Source: Lysobacter sp. Root76 (lineage in GTDB: Bacteria > Pseudomonadota > Gammaproteobacteria > Xanthomonadales > Xanthomonadaceae). From it: a stretch of 64,000 nucleotides of DNA. This document shows positions 17,784 through 28,252 of the stretch, one piece after another. The DNA lies in assembly GCF_001428685.1 (NCBI RefSeq), contig NZ_LMIK01000001.1, forward strand, positions 1,070,899-1,134,898. Reading direction: 5' to 3'. A model generated the notes under the pieces. It worked only from the letters and a program-made list of their open reading frames with translations. It was not told where the DNA came from and did no database searches. Positions within the stretch are counted from its first letter, which is position 1. Each line of letters starts with the position of its first letter. The position numbers were made by a program, and so were the translations under genes.

Positions 17784-20018
17784 TCACACCAGGGCGCGGC
17801 GGCGGGTGTAGGCCAGCGCCGCGTCGACCCGGCGCTGCAGTTCCTCGCGCTCCTGCGGCGCCATCGTGCAATGTCCGAGCACGTAGTAGGCCGAACGCAG
17901 CACATCGCGCCAGCGCGGTTGCCGCGGCAGCTTGGACAAGACCAGATAGCGCTCCATCGCACGCACGCGCAAGCGGCCTTCGTCGATGGTCACGCGCCAG
18001 ATGCGGCTGCGTTCGGCCAGTTCCAGCCGGCTGCTGCCGGTGCTGCGTTCCCAGGTGTCGACCACCGCCAGCATCAGTTCCACCAGGGTGCGCCGGAAGT
18101 CTTCGCGCATGCGCTCGTCGCGGGCGGGATCGGCGTCGCCCGCGGTCCCGTCCGCGAGCGTCGCCATCGGCGTGGAGGCCGCGGAGGCCTCGCGCAATCC
18201 GAGCACGATCAGGCCGTCGCCGCGTTCCCAAGGCGTGAGCTGGGCCTGCAGGCGCACGACGCCGTCGCGGCGGGCGAATTCGAAGGTCTGCGCACTCGCA
18301 TCCTCCATCCGCTCCAAGGCCGCGGCCAGCGACTCGCGATCGGCCTCGCCGACGTAGTCGCCCAGCGCCTGCCCGACCGGCGACTGCGCGACCGGCGACA
18401 GCCCGTCCGCGTCGAGCAGGCCGCAGGCGGCGCGATTGGCGGCCAGCACCTGGCCTTCGGCATCGACCAGGCAGACCGCATCCTGGCGGCTGTCGAGCAG
18501 GGCCTGGAGCAGGCTGCGGTCTTCGGCCAGGGCATCGGCGGCGTGACGGTAGCGCGCCAGCGCTTCTTCCTGGCGCACCTGGCGCTCGGCTTCGAGCAGA
18601 CGCGCGCGCTGACGCCGGCGCATCAGCAGCAAGCCCAGCGCCAAGGCCGCGGCCAGCGTGGCGGCCAGGGTCAGCCACAGCAGCAAGGTGCGCTGGCGCA
18701 GTTCGACCCGGCGCAGACGGTTCTCGGTTTCCAGCGCGGCGATGGTGCGGTCGCGTTCGGCGGTTTCGAAGCGCGTGCGTAGCCAGCCCAGTTGCCGGTC
18801 CTGCTGCGCCCGGCTGAGCACACGCTCCTGCTCGTGGCTGCGACGCAGGGTGGCGATGGCGGCGCTACGGTCGCCTGCGGCCTCCTCCGCCAGCGACAGT
18901 TCCTGCAGCAACGCGATGCGTTCGACGCCGCCTTCGGGCAGGGCCGCGATCGCTTCGTGCAGGCGCGTCGCCGCCGCGGCGGCGCGGCCTTCCAGGCGCT
19001 CGCTGCGTGCGATCTGCAATTGCAGCGACGCCGGCAAGGCCAAACGGTGTTCGGCCGCGATCGCGAACGCGGCCAGGCGCCATTGCCGCGCCTGCGCGAT
19101 GTCCGCGCGCGCCAGGGCGGCGCGCATCAGGCCCGCGTACACGCGCAGCTCGTAGGCGCGATTGCCGGCCTGGCGGTAGGTCTGCAGCGCCTCCTGCAGC
19201 CACTGCTGGGCCTGGGCGGCGTCGCCGCGATCCAGGCTCAGCTCGCTCAGGCTTTCGAGCACGTGCCCGGCTTCGACCCGGTTGCCCTGGGCGCGGAACG
19301 CCGTCAGCGCTTCGCGGTAATGCCGGGTGGCCTCATCGGGGTCGTCGAGTTCGCGGTAGACGTCGGCGATGTTGTTGAACACCGCGCCGCCGACCTCGCC
19401 GCGGGCGCGCTGCATCTGCAGACTCGCGGTCAGCGTGCGCAAGGCGCCGCGGAAATCGCCGAGCCGGCGCAGTGCGCTGCCGACGTTCCTCAGGTCGCGC
19501 GCGATCGCTTCTTTGTCGTCGTGCGCGGTCGACAGCTGTAGCGCGCATTCGAAACGTCCCAGCGCTTCGGGTATCAGTTCGCGGCGGTAGGCGAGCACGC
19601 CGCGCTGGCGCATCAGTTCGTAACCCAACTCCCAGTCGGGATCGCGACCGATCGTGGCCTCGACGCAATCCAAGGCCTGCTCGGCCTGCTCGAAGCGGCC
19701 GCTGCCGATTTCGTTGCGCGCCTGCGCGAGCAGGGCTTCACCGGTGCGCGCGACCGTCGACAGGTCGGCGCCCTCGGCCAGACCGACCCGGCGCGGACAG
19801 ATCGCCGGATCCGGCAGCGGTCGCGGTGTCGGGCTGGCGTCGCAGCGCGTGGGCGGTGCGGCCGCCAGCGCGCTGCCGGTCGCGATGCACAACAGCATCG
19901 TCCCGGACAGCGTCGCTCCCAACAGCCGCACTCCCAACAGCCGCGCCCAGAGCGGGACGGCATTGCGCCGCAAGGTTTGCGGCGGCGATGCCTGCTCCCG
20001 CGCCGGGCCCGCGATCAA
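17784..20018 (-). CDS. Membrane-bound TPR-PAS signalling protein with an unrecognised C-terminal domain
   Basis: A 744-residue protein. The domain order is: signal or membrane anchor (about 22-54), periplasmic TPR-like helical repeats (about 90-400), a charged coiled coil (400-440), a transmembrane segment (445-466), a second coiled coil (467-500), a PAS domain (500-610, with LLDSRQDAVCLVDAEGQVLAANRAA), and a C-terminal region (637-744). That last region has no histidine-kinase, GGDEF, EAL or HTH motif; it contains RRTLVELMLAVVDTWERSTG and SRIWRVTIDEGRLRVRAMERYL. It looks like a signalling output or DNA/protein-binding module that I cannot name. The start is uncertain: TTG at 20018 gives the longest form. 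It lies 49 bp after tkt on the same strand. Confidence 0.7.
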   Translation of the reverse strand: MIAGPAREQASPPQTLRRNAVPLWARLLGVRLLGATLSGTMLLCIATGSALAAAPPTRCDASPTPRPLPDPAICPRRVGLAEGADLSTVARTGEALLAQARNEIGSGRFEQAEQALDCVEATIGRDPDWELGYELMRQRGVLAYRRELIPEALGRFECALQLSTAHDDKEAIARDLRNVGSALRRLGDFRGALRTLTASLQMQRARGEVGGAVFNNIADVYRELDDPDEATRHYREALTAFRAQGNRVEAGHVLESLSELSLDRGDAAQAQQWLQEALQTYRQAGNRAYELRVYAGLMRAALARADIAQARQWRLAAFAIAAEHRLALPASLQLQIARSERLEGRAAAAATRLHEAIAALPEGGVERIALLQELSLAEEAAGDRSAAIATLRRSHEQERVLSRAQQDRQLGWLRTRFETAERDRTIAALETENRLRRVELRQRTLLLWLTLAATLAAALALGLLLMRRRQRARLLEAERQVRQEEALARYRHAADALAEDRSLLQALLDSRQDAVCLVDAEGQVLAANRAACGLLDADGLSPVAQSPVGQALGDYVGEADRESLAAALERMEDASAQTFEFARRDGVVRLQAQLTPWERGDGLIVLGLREASAASTPMATLADGTAGDADPARDERMREDFRRTLVELMLAVVDTWERSTGSSRLELAERSRIWRVTIDEGRLRVRAMERYLVLSKLPRQPRWRDVLRSAYYVLGHCTMAPQEREELQRRVDAALAYTRRRALV

Positions 20019-20067
20019 CCGTCGCGCTCCGGCGTTGCGGCCCCGATCATCGCGGGCATCCTAGGAA

Positions 20068-22065
20068 TCAGAGCACCTTCGCCGCCGCGACCACGCGCTC
20101 GACCGTGAAGCCGAAGTGCGGGAACAGGGCTTCGGCCGGAGCCGAGGCGCCGAAGCCGTCGATGCCGATCACGGCGCCGTCCAGGCCGACGTACTTGCGC
20201 CAGAAATCGCTGACGCCGGCTTCGATCGCGACGCGCTTGCGCACCGCGTTGGGCAGCACCGATTCGCGGTAGTCCGCGTCCTGACGGTCGAACACGTCGC
20301 TGGACGGCATCGACACCACGCGCACCTTCAGGCCTTCGGCGGCGAGCGCGTCGGCGGCCTGGGTGGCCAGGCCGACTTCGGAACCGGTCGCGATCAGGAT
20401 CAACTCCGGGGTACCGTCGCTGTCGCGCAGCACGTAGCCGCCGCGGCCGATCCGCTTGAGCTGCTCGTCGCTGCGCGGCTGATGGGCCAGGTTCTGGCGC
20501 GAGAAGATCAGGCAGCTGGGGCCGTCCTTGCGTTCGATCGCAGCGCGCCAGGACACCGCCGACTCGACCGCGTCGCAGGGACGCCAGACGTCGTTGTGCG
20601 GGATGTAGCGCAGGCTGGCCAGGTGCTCGATCGGCTGGTGGGTCGGGCCGTCCTCGCCCAGGCCGATCGAATCGTGGGTGTAGACGTGGATCGCGTGGGC
20701 GCCCATCAGCGCGCTCATGCGCACGGCGTTGCGCGCGTAGTCGCTGAACACCAGGAAGGTGGCGTCGTAGGGAACGAAGCCGCCGTGCAGGCTCAGGCCG
20801 TTGCTGATCGCGGTCATCGCGAATTCGCGCACGCCGAAATAGATGTAGTTGGCGTTCGGATCGTCGCTGGCGACCGACTTGCTGCCCTTCCACAGGGTCA
20901 GGTTGGAATGGGCGAGGTCGGCCGAACCGCCGATCAGTTCCGGCAGCAGCGGCGCGAAGGTCTCGATCGCCATCTGCGAGGCCTTGCGCGAGGCGATGGT
21001 CTGGCCGTCGGCCTGCAGCTTGGCGATGTAGGCATCGGCGTCGGCGGCGAAGGTTTCCGGCAGATCGGCGTGCGAGCGGCGGGTCAGTTCGGCGGCTTCG
21101 GCCGGGTACTGCGCGGCGTAGGCGTCGAACAGGCGGTTCCACTGGTCCTCGCGCACCATGCCGGTGCTGCGCGAACGCCAGCCGTCGTAGATCGGTTCCG
21201 GAATCTCGAACGCCGGGTGCGGCCAATGCAGCGCTTCGCGGGTGGCGACGACTTCGTCCTTGCCCAGCGGCGCGCCGTGCGAGGATTCCTTGCCGGCCTT
21301 GGCCGGCGAGCCGAAGCCAATAGTGGTGCGGCAGCAGATCAAGGTCGGCTTGTCGGACTTGGCCATCGCGGTGTCGATGGCGGTCTTGATCTCGACCGGA
21401 TCGTGGCCGTCGACGTTGCGGATCACGCGCCAGCCGTAGGCCTCGAAGCGGGCCGGGGTGTCGTCGGTGAACCAGCCGTCGGTGTTGCCGTCGATCGAGA
21501 TCTTGTTGTCGTCCCAGAACGCGACCAGCTTGCCCAGGCCCCAGGTGCCGGCCAGCGAGGCGGCTTCGTGCGAGATGCCTTCCATCAGGCAGCCGTCGCC
21601 CATGAACACCCAGGTGCGGTGATCGACCACGGCCAGTTCGGGACGGTTGAAGCGCTGCGCGAGCAGCTTCTCGGCCAGGGCCATGCCGATCGCGTTGGCG
21701 AAGCCCTGCCCGAGCGGACCGGTGGTGGTTTCCACGCCCGGGGTCATGAAGTTCTCGGGGTGGCCCGGAGTCTTGGACTCGAGCTGGCGGAAGCGCTTGA
21801 GGTCCTCGATCGACAGGTCGTAGCCGGTCAGGTGCAGCAGCGCGTACTGCAGCATCGAGCCGTGGCCGTTGGAGAGGATGAAGCGGTCGCGGTTGAACCA
21901 CTTCGGATTGTTCGGATTGTGGTTGAGGTAATCGTTCCAGAGCACTTCGGCGATGTCGGCCATGCCCATCGGCATGCCCGGATGACCGGAGTTGGCGGCC
22001 TGCACCGCGTCGATGGCGAGGAATCGGATGGCGTTGGCGAGGTCGCGGCGGCTGGGCGTCGTCAT
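20068..22065 (-). CDS. tkt: Transketolase
   Basis: A 665-residue thiamine-diphosphate enzyme that moves two-carbon ketol units in the pentose phosphate pathway. N-terminal [10 protein letters not shown] gives H28. The cofactor motif is GDGCLMEG followed about 26 residues later by [22 protein letters not shown] and the pyrimidine domain [16 protein letters not shown] and [16 protein letters not shown] are all present. Start at ATG 22065 is chosen because conserved sequence begins at [14 protein letters not shown]. Length is normal for bacterial Tkt. Confidence 0.97.
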   Translation of the reverse strand: MTTPSRRDLANAIRFLAIDAVQAANSGHPGMPMGMADIAEVLWNDYLNHNPNNPKWFNRDRFILSNGHGSMLQYALLHLTGYDLSIEDLKRFRQLESKTPGHPENFMTPGVETTTGPLGQGFANAIGMALAEKLLAQRFNRPELAVVDHRTWVFMGDGCLMEGISHEAASLAGTWGLGKLVAFWDDNKISIDGNTDGWFTDDTPARFEAYGWRVIRNVDGHDPVEIKTAIDTAMAKSDKPTLICCRTTIGFGSPAKAGKESSHGAPLGKDEVVATREALHWPHPAFEIPEPIYDGWRSRSTGMVREDQWNRLFDAYAAQYPAEAAELTRRSHADLPETFAADADAYIAKLQADGQTIASRKASQMAIETFAPLLPELIGGSADLAHSNLTLWKGSKSVASDDPNANYIYFGVREFAMTAISNGLSLHGGFVPYDATFLVFSDYARNAVRMSALMGAHAIHVYTHDSIGLGEDGPTHQPIEHLASLRYIPHNDVWRPCDAVESAVSWRAAIERKDGPSCLIFSRQNLAHQPRSDEQLKRIGRGGYVLRDSDGTPELILIATGSEVGLATQAADALAAEGLKVRVVSMPSSDVFDRQDADYRESVLPNAVRKRVAIEAGVSDFWRKYVGLDGAVIGIDGFGASAPAEALFPHFGFTVERVVAAAKVL

Positions 22066-22200
22066 GGCGTCGGGCACGGGGTCTTCTGGAGGCGGGAGGC
22101 GGCCGCGCGAGCGGCTGGACCAGCCGGGCGGACTCGCCATTGTCCCATCCGCGCGCCGCCCTGTCGCGCCGGATCGGCTGGTCCGGTGCCCGGAAACGGC

Positions 22201-22222
22201 AAAGCCCGCCGTAGCGGGCTTT
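22201..22222 (-). terminator. Hairpin downstream of the symporter gene
   Basis: A perfect 9-bp stem AAAGCCCGC/GCGGGCTTT with a CGTA loop, 43 bp past the symporter stop and before tkt. No long T-run follows, so strength is uncertain. Confidence 0.6.
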
Positions 22223-22264
22223 GCGGATCGTGCCGGGGCGCCGCGCAGGCGCCACGGGCCGGGC

Positions 22265-23584
22265 TCAGTCGGCCAGGCGCTCGATGGGCGGGTCGCTCTC
22301 GCCGCGCGAGACCACCGCGGCCACGGCCAGGTCGCCGGTGACGTTGAGCGTGGTCCGGCACATGTCCAGGAAGTGGTTCACGCCCAGGATCAGGCCGATG
22401 CCTTCCGGCGGCACCCCGACCATGCCGCAGATCAGCGCGATCACCGGCAGCGAGCCCGAGGGCACGCCGGCGGTACCGATGCCGCCGAGGATGCAGACGA
22501 ACATCACCGTGACCTGCTGCGCCAGGCTCAGCTCGACGCCGAAGAACTGCGCCAGGAAGATCACCGTCACGCCCTCGAACAACGCGGTGCCGTTCTGGTT
22601 GGCGGTCGCGCCCACGGTCAGCACGAAGCGCGACACCCGTCGCGGCAGGCCGATCTCGTCGGCCACGCGCAGCGCGGTGGGCAGGCTGGCGTTGCTGGAG
22701 GCGGTGGAGAACGCCAGCAGCATCAGTTCCTGCGCGCCGCGGAAGAACTTCAGCGGCGACCAGCCGCCGAGGAAGCGCAGCGCCAGCGAATAGGTCACGA
22801 ACAGGTGCAGCGCCAGCGCCAGCACCACCACCACGACGTAGCTGGCGAGCTTGGCCAGCAAGTCGGCGCCGAACACCACGGTCATGTTGAACATCAGGCA
22901 GAACACCGCGTACGGCGCCATGCGGATGACCAGGCCGATCAGGGTCATCGACACTTCGAACAGGCCCTGGATGCCGCGCTTGAGCGTGTCCACGGCCTCC
23001 GAGCGGGTCAGCACCATGCCGATACCGACCATCAGCGCGAAGAACATCACCGCCAGGATGGTGTTCTCGGCCGCGGCCTTGACCACGTTGTCGGGCACGA
23101 TCGACAACAGCATGTCCATGCCCTTGGGCTGGCTGCCGACGTCGCTGACGATGGCCTTGGCGCGTTCGGCGTTTTCGGCCAGCAACTGCTTCGCCAAGGC
23201 CGGATCGACGCCGGCGCCGGGCTGGATCCAGTTCACCAGCACCAGGCCGATCGCGACCGCGATCGCCGACATCAGCACCGTGAAGGCCAGCGTGCGCCAG
23301 CCGATGCGGCCGAAGGCGCGCACGTCGCCCATTTCCGACACGCCGATCACCAGCGCCGAGAACAGCAGCGGGATCACCAGCATGAAGATCAGGCGCAGGA
23401 AGATCGTCGCCAACGGCTGGGTGACGTAGGTCGTGAGGGTCTTGACCCAGCCCGCGTCGCCGCCGACCAGGTAGTGCACGAGCAGGCCGAGCACCATGCC
23501 GGCCGCGAAACCGATCGCCATCTTCCAGTGCAGCGGCAGCTTCTTGGGCTTGGCGCCGTCGGCCCCGGTCATCGCTTCGGTCAT
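22265..23584 (-). CDS. Dicarboxylate/amino acid:cation symporter (DAACS family)
   Basis: A 439-residue inner-membrane transporter that imports dicarboxylates or acidic amino acids with protons or sodium. The family signatures are in order: hairpin 1 [13 protein letters not shown]7 motif [14 protein letters not shown] (the usual N-M-D-G-T is N-Q-N-G-T here), hairpin 2 [13 protein letters not shown], and TM8 [19 protein letters not shown] in LDMCRT is the conserved substrate-binding aspartate, which suggests acidic amino-acid or dicarboxylate use. GltP and DctA subtypes cannot be told apart here. Transcribed towards tkt, separated by a hairpin. Confidence 0.9.
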   Translation of the reverse strand: MTEAMTGADGAKPKKLPLHWKMAIGFAAGMVLGLLVHYLVGGDAGWVKTLTTYVTQPLATIFLRLIFMLVIPLLFSALVIGVSEMGDVRAFGRIGWRTLAFTVLMSAIAVAIGLVLVNWIQPGAGVDPALAKQLLAENAERAKAIVSDVGSQPKGMDMLLSIVPDNVVKAAAENTILAVMFFALMVGIGMVLTRSEAVDTLKRGIQGLFEVSMTLIGLVIRMAPYAVFCLMFNMTVVFGADLLAKLASYVVVVVLALALHLFVTYSLALRFLGGWSPLKFFRGAQELMLLAFSTASSNASLPTALRVADEIGLPRRVSRFVLTVGATANQNGTALFEGVTVIFLAQFFGVELSLAQQVTVMFVCILGGIGTAGVPSGSLPVIALICGMVGVPPEGIGLILGVNHFLDMCRTTLNVTGDLAVAAVVSRGESDPPIERLAD

Positions 23585-23712
23585 TTGCGTACTCCCCGAC
23601 TTGAACCCGCGGAGCTTAGCAAACCTGCCCGATCCGGCCTGCCCTGCGCCCCAGGCTGAACGAAGGGGATCGCTACCGTAAACACGCCAAGCCTCCGCAG
23701 CAGCCGTGCTGT

Positions 23713-23788
23713 GGGGTAGGAGCGGCGTAAGCCGCGACCCGTGTGCCCATCGGAGTTGCGCGGTCGCGGCTTACGCCGCTCCTACCCC
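23713..23788. repeat. REP-like inverted repeat pair (family B)
   Basis: A perfect 27-bp inverted repeat (23713-23739 and 23762-23788), each arm with the GGAGCGGCGTAAGCCGCGA core, separated by 22 bases. It ends 9 bp past the batD stop, so it probably also ends or protects the operon transcript. Confidence 0.9.
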
Positions 23789-23796
23789 AGGGCCGG

Positions 23797-25512
23797 CTAG
23801 CCCGGCGGATACAGCGGCGGCAGCGGCGAGGCCGCCACAGCGGCGACAGCGCGCCAGCGCGGGCCCTGCACGAACGCGGAGCGCAATTGCGCACGCGCGG
23901 CCGGACCATCGCCACCGGCCCAGCGTGCACGCTGCATCGCCTGCAGGGCTTCGCGCTGGGCGGGGTCGTCCAGGCGCGCGATGACCTCGTCGATATCCGC
24001 TGCCGGCGGGTTCGCCAGGGCGCACAGCGCGGCCGCGACCTCGCCGAAGTCGCCGCTGTCCAGCACCTGCCTGAGCGCGCCGCGACGGCCCGACGGCGGC
24101 GCCGCCGGCAGTTCGCCCGCCACCGGCAGCGGCGGCGCTGCGCCGGCGCGGACGGCCGCCGGATGCGCGCGCAGGTGCAGCGCCCAGACCAGGGTCGCCA
24201 GCCACAGCGCCGCGAACACCAGCGCCGCCAACGCCCACCAGCGCGCGGCCGGATCCTGCGCGATCGCCGCGATCGGCGAAGCGTTCGCGCCGGCCTTGGC
24301 CTCGTCCGCAGCGGGCGCCGGCAACGGCGCCGGGGCCGATCCGTCGGCGGCGGCGATCTTCCAGGTCAGCGCTGGTAGCTGGGTGCTGCGCGCCGTGCCC
24401 GAGCCCACGTCCCACCAGCCCAGGCGCAGCCCGTCCAGACGCGCCTCGCCGGTGCGCGAAGGCACCAACGAGAACTTGCGCGTGAGCTTGACCCGCGGCC
24501 GGCCGTTGGCGAAGTTTTCGTCGGATTGGACCGGTTCGGCGAACACCTGCACGCCGTCGATCGGCGGCAGCTGCAGTTCCGGAATCTGCGCCGCGGTGGC
24601 GCCGTCGGCGGTGACCTCGACGGTCAGGGTCGCGGCGCTGCCCGCGCGCAGGTCCTGCGGCGCGGACTGGTAGCGCAGCTGCAGATCGCGCAGCGGCAGC
24701 CAGGGCTGCGGCGCGTTGGCCGGCATCGCGCGTACCTGCAGGCGCCGCGGCGTGGCCGCGACGCGCAGGGTGTCGCCGTTGCCGCCGAACATGTCCTCGA
24801 AGAAATTGGGCGCGCTGCGGCCTTCGAAACGCGCGCCCGGCACCTGCACCACGCCGCTGCGCTCGGGCACCAGCAGGTAGCGGCGCTCGACCACGTTGTA
24901 GCGGCGCCCGCCGAGTTCGCGGGTGTACTGCGCGTCGTCGCCGATGCGCTGGAACGAGGCGCCTTCGGGCGCCGGCTGGTCGAGCTGACCGGCCACGATC
25001 GGCACCGCCGAATACAGCCGCACCACCCAGCCCACCGCCTGCTGCACGTAGGGATCGGTCGCGTCGGCTTCGCTCTCGATGAAGACGTCGTCGCCGGCGT
25101 GCGCCGGCGCGCGCGCGGCCACCGGCGCGACCACCAGGGTCAGCGCCGCCGTGCGTTCGCCGCCCACGCTCAGCGACGGCACCGTCAGGCGTCCGTCGCG
25201 GCGCGGGCGCAGGGCCACGCCGTACAGCGAGCGGGTGACGAACTGGCCGTTGCTGCGTTCGAACGAACGCCGGCTGGTGTTGTTGCTGACCTCGAAGTCC
25301 TTGGCCAGCGGCGAGTAGTCGGGACCGGCGCCGCTGAGCGAGGTGGTCTCGATGTTGAGGGTCACGGTTTCGCCGGCATTGACGGCGTCGCGGTCCAGCC
25401 ACGCGCGCGGCTGCGCGAGCACGCCGAAACTGGCGGCGCACAGCACCAGCCACAAGACGAACAGACCGGCGGTGCGGGCGTGGACGGACGGCATGCGCGG
25501 CATCGCGGTCAT
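23797..25512 (-). CDS. batD: BatD-like (aerotolerance) membrane protein
   Basis: A 571-residue exported protein, last gene of the Bat operon. It has a signal peptide (to about residue 33), then a long beta-rich periplasmic region opening with QPRAWLDRDAVNAGETVTLNIE, the usual BatD repeat start. One transmembrane segment lies at about 425-445, followed by a cytoplasmic tail of about 126 residues. BatD proteins are thought to form a complex with the VWA proteins BatA/BatB in the inner membrane, linked to stress tolerance; the biochemical role is unknown. The start overlaps the stop of the upstream VWA/TPR gene as ATGA. Confidence 0.85.
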   Translation of the reverse strand: MTAMPRMPSVHARTAGLFVLWLVLCAASFGVLAQPRAWLDRDAVNAGETVTLNIETTSLSGAGPDYSPLAKDFEVSNNTSRRSFERSNGQFVTRSLYGVALRPRRDGRLTVPSLSVGGERTAALTLVVAPVAARAPAHAGDDVFIESEADATDPYVQQAVGWVVRLYSAVPIVAGQLDQPAPEGASFQRIGDDAQYTRELGGRRYNVVERRYLLVPERSGVVQVPGARFEGRSAPNFFEDMFGGNGDTLRVAATPRRLQVRAMPANAPQPWLPLRDLQLRYQSAPQDLRAGSAATLTVEVTADGATAAQIPELQLPPIDGVQVFAEPVQSDENFANGRPRVKLTRKFSLVPSRTGEARLDGLRLGWWDVGSGTARSTQLPALTWKIAAADGSAPAPLPAPAADEAKAGANASPIAAIAQDPAARWWALAALVFAALWLATLVWALHLRAHPAAVRAGAAPPLPVAGELPAAPPSGRRGALRQVLDSGDFGEVAAALCALANPPAADIDEVIARLDDPAQREALQAMQRARWAGGDGPAARAQLRSAFVQGPRWRAVAAVAASPLPPLYPPG

Positions 25513-27236
25513 TCTCCTTGCTCGCCCAGAACCTGGCGGCGTTCGTGCTCGATACGGAATTTCTCGCGCAGCAGACCGCCCGGATCGTCCGGCACGCGCC
25601 TGAGCCAGGCTTCGTTGGCGACCCGGACTTCGCGCTGCTGCGCGGTTTCCTTGCCGCGCGCGCGCGCCTGCGCCGGCTGCTCGGTGCGCGGCTGTTGCTG
25701 CAAGGCGCGCTGCATGCGCTCGCGCTGGGCGCGGTCGGCCTGTTCCTGCGCCTTGGCCGCGGCGGAGGGATCGGATTCGGATTTGGAACCGGATTCCTCG
25801 CGCTCGGGCTTGGGCTGATCCTGGGCCGGCTTCTGCTGTTTCTGCTGGCCCTGCTGCGGCTTCTGCGGTTGGTTCTGCTGGCCTTGCCCGCCCTGCGACG
25901 ACTGGTTCTGCTGCGACTTGTCCTTGGGCGGCGGCTTGCGCTTCATCGCCGCTTCGACCGCGCGCTTGTTGGCCAGCGCATCGGGCATGCCGGGTTGCAG
26001 GCTCAAGGCGCGGTCGTAGGCGGCGATCGCCTGCGGGTACTGCCCGGCCTTGGCCAGCGCGTTGCCGAGGTTGTATTGGGCATCGGCGCTGTCCGAGCTG
26101 CGGTACAGCTGCGCGGCGCGCGGGTAGTCGCCGCGGCGGTAGGCCTGGGTCGCGTCCTGCATGCGCTCGTGGACGAGCTGGTCGGGACGACGCCATAGCT
26201 CGGCCGCCCGCGCGGGTTGCCAGGGCAGCCAGGCGCACAGCAGCAGTGCGGCGAGCGCGCCGCTGCGGCGACGGAACGCGAACAGCGCCACCAGCAGCAG
26301 CGGCGGCAACAGCCAATAGCCTTCGTCCTGCCAGGTACGGCCCTTGCTGCCCTTGGCCGCGGTGGCATCGGTGGCCTTGGGTTCGAGCACGCCCAGCGCG
26401 CGCAGATCTTCGTCGCCGCCGCTCATGGCCGCGTAGCTGCCGCCGCCGGCGCCGGCGAGATCGCGCAAGGTGGCCGGTTCGAGCTTGACTCCGACGATGC
26501 TGCCGTCGCTGCGGCGGATCGCGGCCCCGGCGGCGCTGCCCAGGCCCAGCGCGGACACGCGGTAGCCGTCGGCCGCGGCTGCGGCCGCCGCGGCGCGCGT
26601 GCGCGCATCGCTATGATCGGTCAGCAACAGGATGTCGCCGCGTTCGAAGCCGGCGCGGCGCAGCAGCCGCGTCGACCAGACGATGGCGCGATCGCCGCGC
26701 TGGCCGTCGACCGGCATCACGTCGGGATTGAGCGCGTCCAGGAACAAGGCGACATTGGCCGCATCGTCGGTCAGCGGCGCGACGGTGAACGCATCGCCGG
26801 CGTAGGCCACCAGCCCGACCTGGCCGCCGTCGCGCTCGCGCAGCAGGGTCGCGATCTTGGCCCGCGCCTGCGCCAGGCGCGTAGGAGGCAAGTCGGTGGC
26901 GAGCACGGCGCTGGACAGATCGAGCGCGATCACCAGCGGCGCCCGGCTCTGCCACAGGGCCTGCTCGGTCTGGCGCCAACTCGGGCCGGCCAGCGCGAAC
27001 ACCGCGAGCACGCCGGCGAGCATCGCCAACCAGGCGCCGTAACGCGTGCGCTTGTCCTGCCCGGCTTCGAGCAGATGCGGCAGCAGGTGCGGATCGACCG
27101 CATCGCGCCAGGCGCTGGCGCGACGCCGGCGCGCGCGCCACCACAGCGCGATCAAGGGCAAGGCCAGCAGCGCCCACAGCCAGTGCGGACGCAACAGGTG
27201 CAATTGCGAGAACGTCCCCATCCAATCGGTGCTCAT
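25509..27236 (-). CDS. VWA- and TPR-containing membrane protein (BatB-BatC fusion)
   Basis: A 575-residue protein. Two transmembrane segments (about 17-33 and 67-83) precede a VWA domain; a further hydrophobic region lies near 325-360, then TPR repeats (about 365-435, SDSADAQYNLGNALAKAGQY). A glutamine/lysine/glutamate-rich low-complexity tail ends the protein. It joins what are separate batB and batC genes in other bacteria. The metal-ion-dependent adhesion site is degenerate: D106-L-S108-S-A110 instead of D-x-S-x-S, so metal binding may be weaker than in the neighbouring BatA. ATGA overlaps on both sides show tight translational coupling. Confidence 0.88.
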   Translation of the reverse strand: MSTDWMGTFSQLHLLRPHWLWALLALPLIALWWRARRRRASAWRDAVDPHLLPHLLEAGQDKRTRYGAWLAMLAGVLAVFALAGPSWRQTEQALWQSRAPLVIALDLSSAVLATDLPPTRLAQARAKIATLLRERDGGQVGLVAYAGDAFTVAPLTDDAANVALFLDALNPDVMPVDGQRGDRAIVWSTRLLRRAGFERGDILLLTDHSDARTRAAAAAAAADGYRVSALGLGSAAGAAIRRSDGSIVGVKLEPATLRDLAGAGGGSYAAMSGGDEDLRALGVLEPKATDATAAKGSKGRTWQDEGYWLLPPLLLVALFAFRRRSGALAALLLCAWLPWQPARAAELWRRPDQLVHERMQDATQAYRRGDYPRAAQLYRSSDSADAQYNLGNALAKAGQYPQAIAAYDRALSLQPGMPDALANKRAVEAAMKRKPPPKDKSQQNQSSQGGQGQQNQPQKPQQGQQKQQKPAQDQPKPEREESGSKSESDPSAAAKAQEQADRAQRERMQRALQQQPRTEQPAQARARGKETAQQREVRVANEAWLRRVPDDPGGLLREKFRIEHERRQVLGEQGE

Positions 27237-28252
27237 GCGCGTCGCCTCCCTTGCAGGGCGAACGCCAGCAGCGCCAGCACGAACGCGGCCGCGAGCGGCC
27301 AGACGTAGCGCTCGATGCGCGGGCGCACGGTCTCGCCTGGGCGCTGGATAGGCTCCAGCCGATCGATCTCGGCGTAGATGCCGGCCAGTTCGGAGGTGTC
27401 GCGGGCGCGGAAGAAACGCCCGCCGGTTTGCTTGGCCACCGCGCGCAGGGTGGTCTCGTCGATGTCGTCGCCGCCACCGGGTATCGGCAACTTGATGCCG
27501 AGCACCGACAGCGTGCCGTCGCCGCCGAAGGCGATGGTGTGCACGCGCACGTGATCGGCGCTGGCCAGTTCTGCCGCCTTCTTGGGCTCGATCGCACCGG
27601 CGGTATTGACGCCGTCGGTCAGCAGGATCAGCACGCGCTGCTCGGCGGGCTGCGAGCGCAGGCGCTTCACCGCCAGCGCGATCGCGTCGCCGATCGCGGT
27701 TTCCTGGCCGGCCAGTCCGACCACGCTGTCGGCGAGCTGGTCGCGCACGGTCGCGCGGTCCAGGGTCAGCGGTGCCAGCGCGTAGGCGCGGCGGCCGAAC
27801 ACCAGCAGGCCGACGCGGTCGCCGACCCGGCGTTCGAGGAAGTCGTTGAGCACCGCCTTGGCCGCGGTCAGGCGATCCACCGGGCGATCGCCGAGTTCCA
27901 TGTCCGGCTCGCGCATGCTGCCCGATAGATCCAGCGCCAGCATCAGATCGCGGCCGACCTGGGGCGGCTGCACCGCGTCGCCGAGCTGTTGCGGCCGCGC
28001 GGCGGCGATGCAGAGCAGGATCCACGCCGCCCAGATCAACCAGCCCGGGCCGCGCCCGCGCACGCCGTGACCGCCGACGGCCGCGACCGCATCCAGGCGT
28101 TCGCCGAACGGTACTTTCAACGCCGCCGAGCCGTCGCGCGCGGCCGGCAGCAGCCAGCGCGCCAGCCACGGCAAGGGCAGCGCGAGCAGCCACCAAGGCC
28201 ACGCGAACAGGTCGCGCGCATCGGCCAGGGCGCGGGCGAGCGCGTCCATCAT
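27233..28252 (-). CDS. batA: VWA-domain membrane protein (BatA-like)
   Basis: A 339-residue inner-membrane protein with N-terminal transmembrane segments (about 18-36 and 70-85) and one at the C-terminus (about 311-330). The VWA domain between them has an intact metal site: D108-L-S110-G-S112, plus LLTDGVNTAG. Such BatA proteins are thought to assemble with BatB and BatD under control of a MoxR ATPase. ATG at 28252 overlaps the end of the DUF4381 gene (ATGA). Confidence 0.9.
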   Translation of the reverse strand: MMDALARALADARDLFAWPWWLLALPLPWLARWLLPAARDGSAALKVPFGERLDAVAAVGGHGVRGRGPGWLIWAAWILLCIAAARPQQLGDAVQPPQVGRDLMLALDLSGSMREPDMELGDRPVDRLTAAKAVLNDFLERRVGDRVGLLVFGRRAYALAPLTLDRATVRDQLADSVVGLAGQETAIGDAIALAVKRLRSQPAEQRVLILLTDGVNTAGAIEPKKAAELASADHVRVHTIAFGGDGTLSVLGIKLPIPGGGDDIDETTLRAVAKQTGGRFFRARDTSELAGIYAEIDRLEPIQRPGETVRPRIERYVWPLAAAFVLALLAFALQGRRRA

